Shown one piece after another: positions 1 to 5,856 of a stretch of 7,114 nucleotides of DNA (positions are counted from its first letter, which is position 1; each line of letters starts with the position of its first letter). The DNA comes from Synergistales bacterium (GTDB lineage: Bacteria; Synergistota; Synergistia; Synergistales; 79-D21), in the NCBI GenBank assembly GCA_015657435.1, contig JADLKH010000004.1:103311-110424 (forward strand), in the 5' to 3' direction. The position numbers and the translations under genes are program-made. A model generated the notes under the pieces. That model was not told where the DNA came from. It was given only the letters and a program-made list of their open reading frames with translations, and made no database searches.

Positions 1-814
1 TGAGCTCCTGGTACCCCATGAGCCCCTGGGGTCGGAAGAGCATGATCAGGACGAGCACGAGCCCGTAGGCCACAAGGCGCCACATCTGGGCCACCCGCAG
101 GGCCTCGGGCATGGCGATGAAGATGAACGAGGCGATGAGCGGGCCGGAGATGCTGCCCATGCCTCCCGCGATGACCGCGGCCAAAAGGGCCGTGGACTGC
201 ACCAGGGTGAACATGACGGGCTGGATGAACGAGAGAAAGTGGGCCAGCAGTCCTCCGGACAGTCCGCAGAACGCGGCGCTCACCACGAGGGACAGCAGTC
301 GTGTCCGGAAGAGGTTGATGCCCGCCATCTCCGCGGCCACGGGGTCCTCGCGGACGGCGATGCAGGCGGCCCCGTAGCGGCTCTTCAGGAAGTTCGAGGC
401 GAACCAGACGGACGCCGCGAGGCACAGGGCGACGAGCGGCAGCGTCGTGAACGGCTCGATGCCGGGCAGGCCCCGGGCGCCGTTGGTGATCTCCAGGTTC
501 TCCAGGATGACCCGCAGGGCTTCGCCGAAGCCCAGGATCGCGATGGCGAAGTAGTCGCTCCTGAGCCGGGCCCGAAGGGTCGGGATGCCGATGACCAGGC
601 TCACGAGGGCCGCAGCGGCCATTCCCACGACCAGGGCGATCGGGAACGGGACGAAGTAGTAGTAGGTCAGGATCGCCGAGGCGTAGGCCCCCACCCCGAC
701 CAGCGCGGCGTGGCCGAAGGAGAACAGCCCCGTGAAACCGGTGAAGATCGACAGGCCCAGCACGGCGATCATGTTGATTCCCGCCAGGGTGACGATGGAA
801 AGGACGTAGTTCAT
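1..814 (-). CDS. livM: Branched-chain amino acid ABC transporter permease LivM (3' end cut by window edge)
   Basis: Inner-membrane permease of a HAAT-family amino acid importer, expected to pair with LivH and be driven by LivG/LivF ATPases. Reading the minus strand from the ATG at 814-812 gives 271 codons with no stop before the left edge. The product is strongly hydrophobic, with about eight membrane segments. It has the family pattern GLFSFGHAALVGVGAY (about residues 29-44), a cytoplasmic coupling loop SRYGAACIAVREDPVAAEMAG (about 145-165), and the late motif IAGGMGSISGP (215-225). It reaches the usual C-terminal signature LFRPQGLMG (259-267), so only a short tail is probably missing. The start lies 4 nt after the livH TGA, which implies translational coupling; an AGAAGG about 11 nt upstream and a closer GAGG are modest ribosome binding candidates. 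The substrate is inferred from family only; HAAT importers also carry other amino acids, amides and urea. Confidence 0.93.
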   Translation of the reverse strand, partial: MNYVLSIVTLAGINMIAVLGLSIFTGFTGLFSFGHAALVGVGAYASAILTYYYFVPFPIALVVGMAAAALVSLVIGIPTLRARLRSDYFAIAILGFGEALRVILENLEITNGARGLPGIEPFTTLPLVALCLAASVWFASNFLKSRYGAACIAVREDPVAAEMAGINLFRTRLLSLVVSAAFCGLSGGLLAHFLSFIQPVMFTLVQSTALLAAVIAGGMGSISGPLIASFIFIAMPEALRVAQMWRLVAYGLVLVLIMLFRPQGLMGYQEL

Positions 815-818
815 GGCC

Positions 819-1697
819 TCACACCTTCTCCCCGGTGTCGCGGCCGAAGAGACCGTTGGGCCGCCAGACAAGGAGGGCGATCAAAAGGCCGAAGCTGAAG
901 ACGTCCCGCATGACGCTCGACACGTAGGTGGAGACGAAGGTCTCCAGCACGCCCAGGATCAGCCCGCCCAACAGCGCCCCCGGGAGGCTTCCCAGCCCGC
1001 CGATGACGGCGGCGATGTAGGCCTTGTTCGTGACCCATCCCATCGTGGGATAGACGAGGTATTTGATGCCCAGGAACACCCCGGCGGCCCCGCCGAAGAT
1101 CCCCGCCAGGAAGAAGACGATGGAGATGAGGCGATCCAGGTTGACGCCCATGAGGGAGCACATGGTCATGTCGGAAACGCCCGCCCGGATGGCGATGCCG
1201 GTGCGGGTGTGGGTCAGGAAGAGATGAAGCCCAAGAATCGCCAGGATGGAGATGCCGAAGGCGAACAGGTCGAGCACGGCCACGTTGCAGGTGCCTTCGA
1301 AAAGGCTGAGGACGTTCTGCTTGAAGAATTCGGGGAACGCGTAGAAGCGCGAGCCGATGGTGGCGTAGACCATGTTCTCGAGGAAGACCGCGCAGCCCAT
1401 GGCGGAGATCATGAGGTAGAGGGACGGGGCCTTGCGCTTGCGAAGAAGGCTGTAGGCGAGTTTTTCGTTGGCGATGGCCAAAAGCCCCGCGCCGGCCATG
1501 GAGCCGGCCACCACGAGCCCGAGGCCGAAGTGGAGCTTCGTGACGAGCCCCAGGCCGATGTAGGCCCCGAGCATGATGACGGCCCCGTGGGCGAAGTTGC
1601 TGAACGAAAGGACGCTGAAGACCAGGGAGTAGCCGACGGCCATGAGCGCGTAGATTCCCCCGATCGATAGCCCCGTGACGACGGTCTGCAGGAACAT
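819..1697 (-). CDS. livH: Branched-chain amino acid ABC transporter permease LivH
   Basis: Second permease of the Liv-type importer, 292 residues, which is the normal LivH length. The protein is a multi-span membrane protein opening with TGLSIGGIYALMAVGYSLVF (8-27), the family's N-terminal signature. This is followed by LSFSNFAHGAVIMLGAY (30-46), a coupling loop with GIAIRAGVSDMTMCSLMGVN (167-186), the motif IGGLGSLPGALLGG (232-245) and the terminal WRPNGLFG (278-285). Start: ATG at 1697-1695 with a GGGGGGAG purine tract at 1708-1701, 3 nt from the ATG. It lies downstream of the binding-protein gene, separated by a 77-nt gap containing a strong hairpin, and directly upstream of livM. Transport of leucine, isoleucine or valine is inferred from homology, not shown by residues. 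Confidence 0.94.
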   Translation of the reverse strand: MFLQTVVTGLSIGGIYALMAVGYSLVFSVLSFSNFAHGAVIMLGAYIGLGLVTKLHFGLGLVVAGSMAGAGLLAIANEKLAYSLLRKRKAPSLYLMISAMGCAVFLENMVYATIGSRFYAFPEFFKQNVLSLFEGTCNVAVLDLFAFGISILAILGLHLFLTHTRTGIAIRAGVSDMTMCSLMGVNLDRLISIVFFLAGIFGGAAGVFLGIKYLVYPTMGWVTNKAYIAAVIGGLGSLPGALLGGLILGVLETFVSTYVSSVMRDVFSFGLLIALLVWRPNGLFGRDTGEKV

Positions 1698-1734
1698 GGG
1701 CTCCCCCCTATCTTTCTTTCCATCAGGATCAGTG

Positions 1735-1765
1735 AAGGCCCCGCCTCGTGGCGAGACGGGGCCTT
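1735..1765 (-). promoter_or_regulatory. Strong RNA hairpin between the binding-protein gene and livH
   Basis: In the minus-strand transcript the arms AAGGCCCCGUCUCG and CGAGGCGGGGCCUU pair over 14 bp (one G·U) around a three-base CCA loop. The stem begins 9 nt after the binding-protein stop codon. On the minus strand it is followed only by two U (the second stem arm's end) and then CACUGAUCC, so it lacks the U-run of an efficient terminator in the direction of the genes. The T-rich run TTTTCTTTCC lies on the plus-strand side, where no gene would use it. The likely role is to protect the 3' end of the upstream mRNA or attenuate transcription partially, giving more binding protein than permease. 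The wobble is G·U only in the minus-strand RNA (A·C in the plus), which fits use in that transcript. Confidence 0.75.
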
Positions 1766-1774
1766 TTCTTTCCT

Positions 1775-2935
1775 CTACTTGCCGGCCGGGTAGAACTTCT
1801 TCACGAACGGGAAGGACTTGTTGGTCACGTCGACCTTCTGGATGACGGCGGGCTTGTCGAGCGGGTCGTGCGTCCTGGGGTCGATGGTCAGCGGGCCGCT
1901 CGTGACCTTCAGGTTCTTGGTCACGGCGAGGGCCGCGGCCATCTTCGCGCCGTCGGTGCTGTTGGCGCGCTTGATGGCGTCGACGATCATGAGCAGGGCG
2001 TCCTGCGCCATGACGGGGTTCGGCAGGACGGGGTCGGCGCCGTAGGCCTTGCGGTACTCTGCGACGAATCCCTTGATGGCCGGATCGGCGAGGTCGGTCA
2101 GGTTGACGAAGTAGCCGCCGTTGATCGCTTCGCCGCCGAGCTCGATGATGTCAGGGCTCCCCCAGTTGTCGGTGCCCATCAGGCGGGCCTTGATGCCCAG
2201 GTCGCGGGCCTGCTTCGCGGCCATGGCGGCTTCCTTCTGGCTGGTGGGGATGAAGATGATGTCGGGGTTCAGCGGGCGCATCTTGCCGAGCTGGGCGCGG
2301 TAGTCCAGCTCCTCGGAGCGGAACGCTTCCTTGGCGACGATCCTGCCGCCTTCCTTCGCGAAGGCTTCCTCGAAGTACTTCGCCAGCCACTGGCCGTAGT
2401 CGGAACCCACGTCGTACAGGATCGCGGCGGTCTTCGCCTTCAGGTCGCGGAAGGCGAACTTCGCGGCGACGGTTCCCTGGAAGGGATCGATGAAGCAGGG
2501 CCGGAAGGCGAAGGGACGGACCTTCCCGGTGCGCTTGTCGAGCGTGACGTAGGGGTTGGTGGCGGTGGTGACGACCATCGGAATCCGGGCCTTCTCGAGG
2601 ACCGGGGCCGTGGCGATGGAGTTGCCGCTCTGGGCCGGGCCGATGACGGCGACGACGCCGTCGTTGGCGAGCCTGCGGGCCACGTTGACCGCCTCGACCG
2701 CATCGTTGCGGTTGTCGTAGCTGATCAGTTCGAGCTTCTTGCCCAGAACGCCGCCCTGGGCGTTGATCTTCTTGATCAGCAGGTCAAGGGCCAGCTTCTC
2801 CGATTGCCCCCACATGGAGGCGCCGCCGGTCAGTGAGACCGTGTGTCCGATCTTGATCGTGTCGGCCGCCAGGGCCGATCCACCAAGGGCGAGGCAGAAT
2901 GCCAGGACCAGAACGAGGGACAGGAATCTTCTCAC
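1775..2935 (-). CDS. livJ: Periplasmic amino acid-binding protein of the Liv type (Peripla_BP_6)
   Basis: Substrate-binding component of the adjacent LivHM importer, acting in the periplasm. It is 386 residues, usual for the family. The N-terminus MRRFLSLVLVLAFCLALGG followed by SALA-AD is a type I signal peptide, with cleavage probably after residue 23; there is no lipobox. The mature part has the type 1 periplasmic fold signatures: IKIGHTVSLTGGASMWGQ (27-44), INAQGGVLGKKLEL, DDGV-like ANDGVVAVIGPAQSG and the ligand-site region VTTATNPYVT. Lobe two has DVGSDYGQW and PDIIFIPTSQKE. The start is GTG at 2935-2933, chosen for the AAGGAGGAG at 2950-2942, 6 nt upstream. The symbol is given for the role; the sequence cannot tell LivJ from LivK or identify the ligand. 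It may be co-transcribed from dapF across a 136-nt gap. Confidence 0.92.
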   Translation of the reverse strand: MRRFLSLVLVLAFCLALGGSALAADTIKIGHTVSLTGGASMWGQSEKLALDLLIKKINAQGGVLGKKLELISYDNRNDAVEAVNVARRLANDGVVAVIGPAQSGNSIATAPVLEKARIPMVVTTATNPYVTLDKRTGKVRPFAFRPCFIDPFQGTVAAKFAFRDLKAKTAAILYDVGSDYGQWLAKYFEEAFAKEGGRIVAKEAFRSEELDYRAQLGKMRPLNPDIIFIPTSQKEAAMAAKQARDLGIKARLMGTDNWGSPDIIELGGEAINGGYFVNLTDLADPAIKGFVAEYRKAYGADPVLPNPVMAQDALLMIVDAIKRANSTDGAKMAAALAVTKNLKVTSGPLTIDPRTHDPLDKPAVIQKVDVTNKSFPFVKKFYPAGK

Positions 2936-2986
2936 GGGGCACTCCTCCTTCTCTTCTTTCCCGCTGCGTTTCCCGGACTTCTGGAT

Positions 2987-3016
2987 GGACGGTCCCTCCG
3001 GAGGGGCTTGCCGTCC
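2987..3016 (-). promoter_or_regulatory. Nested inverted repeat in the leader of the binding-protein gene
   Basis: An outer pair GGACGG (2987-2992) / CCGTCC (3011-3016) encloses a perfect 12-bp palindrome CCCTCCGGAGGG (2994-3005). It sits 52-81 nt upstream of the GTG start, in the gap after dapF. It could fold in the leader RNA or be a DNA-binding site. No convincing -35/-10 pair is visible in this 136-bp gap, and no terminator with a T-run follows dapF. In such GC-rich DNA short palindromes also occur by chance. Confidence 0.35.
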
Positions 3017-3071
3017 CGTACGCGCCTGACGGAGGTCGGCTCGGGGGTCCGCTTCCCGGGGTCCTCCCCCC

Positions 3072-3905
3072 TTAAAGCCCGGCCTCTTCGAGGATCGTCC
3101 CCTGGGCCACCAGGGCGGTGCGTCCCTCGAGGCGGACTTCGCAGGCAGTTCCGTCTTCCTTCCAGTTCATGTGGACGATGTTCACGCCCCCCGGGTTGAT
3201 CGCCCGAACGGGGGAACCCAGTCCCCACCGCTTCGCGGCCGCGATGGCACACATGGTGGAACCCGTTCCGCAGGAATCGGTCAGGTCTTCAACCCCTCTC
3301 TCATAGGTCGTCACGAGGAGTTTTCCCTCGCCGAGGTCCTGGACGAAATTGACGTTGACGCCCTGAGGGAAGCGAAGCGCGTCGTGGCGGAGCGTCCTGC
3401 CCAGGAGGACGAGGTCGTTCCGGTTGCGGGCGGCGAGGTTGTTCATGAAGACGGCGCAATGGGGGACGCCGACCCGGAGGGCCGCCAGGGGGAACGTCTC
3501 CCCCAGAAGCGAAACCGTTTCGTCGAACAGGCCCTTCGAGCAGTCGATCGACCCCATGTCCAGGATGACGTCCGGGGCCTTCACCTCGGCGTGCATCCTT
3601 CCCGCCAGGGTCTCGAAATCCATCACGGCTCCCGCGAGCTTCCTCTCGAAGGCGTAGCGGGCGAAGCACCGGGCCCCGTTTCCGCACATCTCCCCCTCGG
3701 AACCGTCGCTGTTGAAGATCCGCATGGTGAGGTCCGCCTTCTCCGACGGCTCCACCACGAGGATGCCGTCGCCGCCGATGCCCGTTTTCCGGCGGCAGAG
3801 GGCAAGCGCGATCCGCGAGAGATCCTCCGTTTTGAACCTGCCGTCAAGGTTTTCGATGACGACGAAGTCGTTTCCGTTGCCGTGGACTTTCGTGAAGGGG
3901 ATCAT
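3072..3905 (-). CDS. dapF: Diaminopimelate epimerase-family protein (DapF or related amino acid racemase)
   Basis: PLP-independent two-cysteine epimerase of 277 residues. DapF converts LL- to meso-diaminopimelate for lysine and peptidoglycan synthesis in the cytoplasm. Visible family motifs are KVHGNGNDF (6-14, Asn11 substrate contact), IFNSDGSEGEMCGNGARC (63-80) with catalytic Cys74, GVNVNFV (182-188), the TYERG substrate loop (200-204) and SCGTGS (211-216) with catalytic Cys212. Both catalytic cysteines and the ERG pair are present, so the enzyme should be active. The loop before the second cysteine reads GVEDLTDSCG, where the family more often has GVEDET-ACG or GxGET-ACG, a small difference near the substrate site. 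The ATG overlaps the regulator's TGA as ATGA, with AAAGGAG at 3920-3914. DapF is the first choice, but its place between an FCD regulator and an amino acid importer leaves open a racemase acting on an imported amino acid. Confidence 0.88.
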   Translation of the reverse strand: MIPFTKVHGNGNDFVVIENLDGRFKTEDLSRIALALCRRKTGIGGDGILVVEPSEKADLTMRIFNSDGSEGEMCGNGARCFARYAFERKLAGAVMDFETLAGRMHAEVKAPDVILDMGSIDCSKGLFDETVSLLGETFPLAALRVGVPHCAVFMNNLAARNRNDLVLLGRTLRHDALRFPQGVNVNFVQDLGEGKLLVTTYERGVEDLTDSCGTGSTMCAIAAAKRWGLGSPVRAINPGGVNIVHMNWKEDGTACEVRLEGRTALVAQGTILEEAGL

Positions 3906-4648
3906 GGCCGGGGCTCCTTTCCGAGGTCCGGGTTCTGTTCGAGGTAACGCTGGACGTCCCGCAGGGTGTTCTCGACGTGCATGACCATGGCCCTGTCGGC
4001 CCGATCCTCGTCGTGGGCCTCGAGAGCGTCGATGATGGCCTTGTGGTCGGAGCCGAGGGTGCTCGCCGCCTTTTTGCGGGCGTACTCGAAGGCGGGGCCC
4101 AGCTTCACGTCCTGTCGGATGAGGTCGACGGCCGCGGCGAGGATGGCGTTTCGGGAGATGCGGGCGATTTCGCGGTGGAAGGCGGCGTCGAAGGGCGCCA
4201 CGCTCTCCTTCTTCCGGAGGGCGGCTTCCTGCTGGGCCACGAGCTCCCGGAGAGTTTCGATCTCTTCCGGCGTGACCACGCGGGCGGCCAGCCGGGCCGT
4301 TTCGCGTTCGATGGCCCGCCGCGCCACGAGGACGTCCAGGATCTTCTCGATGCCCTGGCTTTTCAGTTCTTCGAGGAGAAGGTTGGCCGACACGGCGTGT
4401 CCCCGTTCCTCCCTCAGGGTTCCGAGCCGCTCGGCGCCTTCCGGGGAGAGGCTGCGTCCCTGGAAGCCGGATTTGCCCGTATACCCCCGGTGGTCCAGCT
4501 CGCGCAGGACGCGCCCGACCGTCGCCTCGCTGAGATTCGTTCCCCTGTCTTCGAGCGCCTGTCGGATGGCTCCTGCCCCGACGGGAGCCTTCGCTTCCGA
4601 AAGTATTTCGAGGATTTGGAACTCCTGTTCCCTGGGTCCGGACAGCAA
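3902..4648 (-). CDS. FCD-domain transcriptional regulator with an N-terminal winged helix not of obvious GntR type
   Basis: Predicted metabolite-responsive DNA-binding regulator, 248 residues. Residues about 8-72 form a winged helix: helix FQILEILSEA, then GAGAIRQALEDRG, a recognition-helix region LSEATVGRVLRELDHRG and a wing ending GRSLSPEG. This looks more like the ribonuclease R/NrpR-type winged helix than the usual GntR motif. Residues about 95-235 are an all-helical FCD ligand domain: ARRAIERETARLAAR, then DAAFHREIARISRN with Asp154 and His158, then DHKAIIDALEAHDEDRADRAM with His202, and His224 in MHVEN. These four match the Asp/His metal-site pattern of FCD domains. The start is TTG at 4648-4646, since GGAGGTGA lies just upstream and nearby ATG and GTG codons are in other frames. 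It is followed by dapF with a 4-nt overlap. Autoregulation is likely given the palindrome over its predicted start site. The effector is unknown. Confidence 0.85.
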   Translation of the reverse strand: MLSGPREQEFQILEILSEAKAPVGAGAIRQALEDRGTNLSEATVGRVLRELDHRGYTGKSGFQGRSLSPEGAERLGTLREERGHAVSANLLLEELKSQGIEKILDVLVARRAIERETARLAARVVTPEEIETLRELVAQQEAALRKKESVAPFDAAFHREIARISRNAILAAAVDLIRQDVKLGPAFEYARKKAASTLGSDHKAIIDALEAHDEDRADRAMVMHVENTLRDVQRYLEQNPDLGKEPRP

Positions 4649-4652
4649 GGGC

Positions 4653-4660
4653 TCACCTCC
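4653..4660 (-). promoter_or_regulatory. Ribosome binding site that fixes the TTG start of the regulator
   Basis: GGAGGTGA on the minus strand lies 4 nt before the TTG at 4648-4646 (7 nt from the GGAGG core). No in-frame ATG or GTG is better placed, so TTG initiation is the best reading. Confidence 0.75.
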
Positions 4661-4671
4661 CGGGCGTTTTT

Positions 4672-4688
4672 GCTCATCAATGATGAGC
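4672..4688. promoter_or_regulatory. Perfect 17-bp palindrome, probable operator of the regulator
   Basis: GCTCATCA and TGATGAGC are exact inverted repeats around one central base. The site begins about 8 nt downstream of the -10 box at 4701-4696, so it would cover the transcription start and first transcribed bases, and ends 12 nt before the ribosome binding site. This is the place expected for a repressor blocking its own promoter. I did not see a second copy of the half-site upstream of the binding-protein gene or of the channel gene. It could also fold as an 8-bp hairpin in the leader RNA, but its position favours an operator. Confidence 0.65.
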
Positions 4689-4695
4689 TTGACCT

Positions 4696-4724
4696 ATCGT
4701 AATCCGAACGGGGATTCGAGTCAA
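4696..4724 (-). promoter_or_regulatory. Sigma-70-type promoter for the regulator-dapF unit
   Basis: Minus strand: -35 TTGACT (4724-4719), 17-bp spacer, -10 TACGAT (4701-4696). The -35 matches five of six consensus bases and the -10 four of six, at the ideal spacing. Transcription would start near 4689, giving a leader of about 40 nt. The AT content here is visibly higher than in the flanking genes. Confidence 0.7.
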
Positions 4725-4758
4725 TCGGATGGGAGCAAAGGCCGCCTCCCGCTTTGGA

Positions 4759-5814
4759 TCAAAGGGGTTTGGCGCCGTTTGCGATTTTTTTCAGCTCCGG
4801 GGTGGCCGTTCGGGGGCCCAGCAGCACCAGTTCATCCCCCGGCCGGAAGACGCGGCTTCCCTGGGGGTTGTAGGCGATCTCCCCTTCCCGGCCCGTCACG
4901 GCGACGACCAGGACATTGTACCGCGAACGCAGCGGGCTTTCCGAAAGGGACAGTCCCACCAGGGCGCTGTCGGCCGCCAGCGTGATGGAGTAGAAGTCGA
5001 GGTCGAGCTGGCGGGAAATGTGGACCACCTCGAGAAAGTCCGAAACGGCCGGCTTGACCGCCGCCCGGGCCATCGCGCTTGCCCCGGAAAGCAGCGGATT
5101 GACGACCTTGTCGGCTCCGACGCGGTAAAGGATGCCGGAGGACTGGGGGTCGTTCGCCCGGGCGATGATGCGCAGCGCCTTGTTCAGCGAACGGGCCGTG
5201 ACCGTGACGTAGACGTTCGTCGCGTCGTGGGACATCGAGACGACCAGTCCTTTCGCCCTTTCGACCCCGCAGGTTCGAAGGTTCTCCTCCTGGGCGGCGT
5301 CCCCCCGGAGGGCCAGCCAGCCCTTCTGTCTGGCGGCTTCCACCTTGGCTTCATCCGCGTCCACCACCACGACGGCTTCGTTTTCCTCGAAAATGGCCTC
5401 GGCGACGTTCAGGCCCACCCGGCCGAGCCCGCACACGATCCAGTGCCCCGACAGCTTTTCCAAGTGGCGGTCCCTCCTTCTGCCCAGCGTTTCCAGGATC
5501 TGGCGTTTCAGCACATGTTCGGCCAGCTGCCCCACCGTGAAGCCGATGATGAAGATTCCGACCACGAGGAACACGACGATGAAGAGCTTGCCGCCGTCGG
5601 TCAGGTTGGCCGGCGGGTTGTAGCCGACCGTCGTCAGCGTCGTCGTGACGTAATAGAGGGAATCCAGCCAGGACAGGCCCAGGATGAAGCGCATCCCCAG
5701 GATCCCGAGCAGGACGACGCCCAGGACGGGAAGGGCCAGAAAAAGCAGCGGTCTGGGTTTTTTCCGGATCGATCGACCCTCCCTTCGGGGCGATCCTTGC
5801 GCTTTGCCGGGCAT
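4759..5814 (-). CDS. Two-TM potassium channel with cytoplasmic RCK (TrkA-N/TrkA-C) domain
   Basis: Inner-membrane K+ channel of the MthK/GsuK type, 351 residues. After a basic N-terminus come TM1 (about 23-41), pore helix LDSLYYVTTTL (50-60), selectivity filter TTVGYN (61-66) and TM2 (about 77-97). Next is a linker, then an RCK N domain (about 123-240) with Rossmann motif CGLGRVG (128-134; Gly129, 131, 134) and acidic VVVVDAD ending strand 2 (Asp152). An RCK C domain (about 260-345) ends RVFRPGDELVLLG. The filter reads GYNPP where most relatives have GYGD. The ATG at 5814 is bounded by an in-frame TAG two codons upstream, and AGGGA abuts it with no usual spacing, so the start is weakly supported, although the N-terminus before TM1 is short either way. 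It sits head-to-head with xthA, 42 bp apart, and ends 110 nt before the regulator start. No strong terminator is seen after it. Confidence 0.9.
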   Translation of the reverse strand: MPGKAQGSPRREGRSIRKKPRPLLFLALPVLGVVLLGILGMRFILGLSWLDSLYYVTTTLTTVGYNPPANLTDGGKLFIVVFLVVGIFIIGFTVGQLAEHVLKRQILETLGRRRDRHLEKLSGHWIVCGLGRVGLNVAEAIFEENEAVVVVDADEAKVEAARQKGWLALRGDAAQEENLRTCGVERAKGLVVSMSHDATNVYVTVTARSLNKALRIIARANDPQSSGILYRVGADKVVNPLLSGASAMARAAVKPAVSDFLEVVHISRQLDLDFYSITLAADSALVGLSLSESPLRSRYNVLVVAVTGREGEIAYNPQGSRVFRPGDELVLLGPRTATPELKKIANGAKPL

Positions 5815-5824
5815 TCCCTACAAT
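5797..5824 (+). promoter_or_regulatory. Candidate promoter for the xthA operon
   Basis: A -10 TACAAT (5819-5824, five of six consensus bases) is preceded at 16 bp by TTGCGC (5797-5802), a weak -35 that keeps TTG. Transcription would start near 5831, just before the ribosome binding site at 5841-5848. The -35 lies inside the start of the divergent channel gene. Confidence 0.5.
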
Positions 5825-5856
5825 GGGAAAAAGCGGGAAAAAGGAGGAATGTCCCC

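Noticed and set aside
239..1670. Plus-strand open frames opposite livM and livH
   Set aside because: Their products are charged and compositionally biased, while the minus strand encodes clear permease sequences through the same region.
1735..1770. Rho-independent terminator for a plus-strand transcript
   Set aside because: The stem plus TTTTCTTT has the right shape for the plus strand, but no plus-strand gene lies upstream, and the stem has an A·C mismatch in that RNA.
1748..2836. A 362-codon plus-strand open frame opposite the binding-protein gene
   Set aside because: Long antisense frames are common in GC-rich genes. The translation is low-complexity Gly/Val/Asp/Arg-rich without motifs, and the minus-strand gene has a signal peptide, full family signatures and a ribosome binding site.
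4731..4758. Terminator after the channel gene (CAAAG/CTTTG inverted repeat)
   Set aside because: Only a 5-bp stem with a long loop and no T-run; too weak to annotate.
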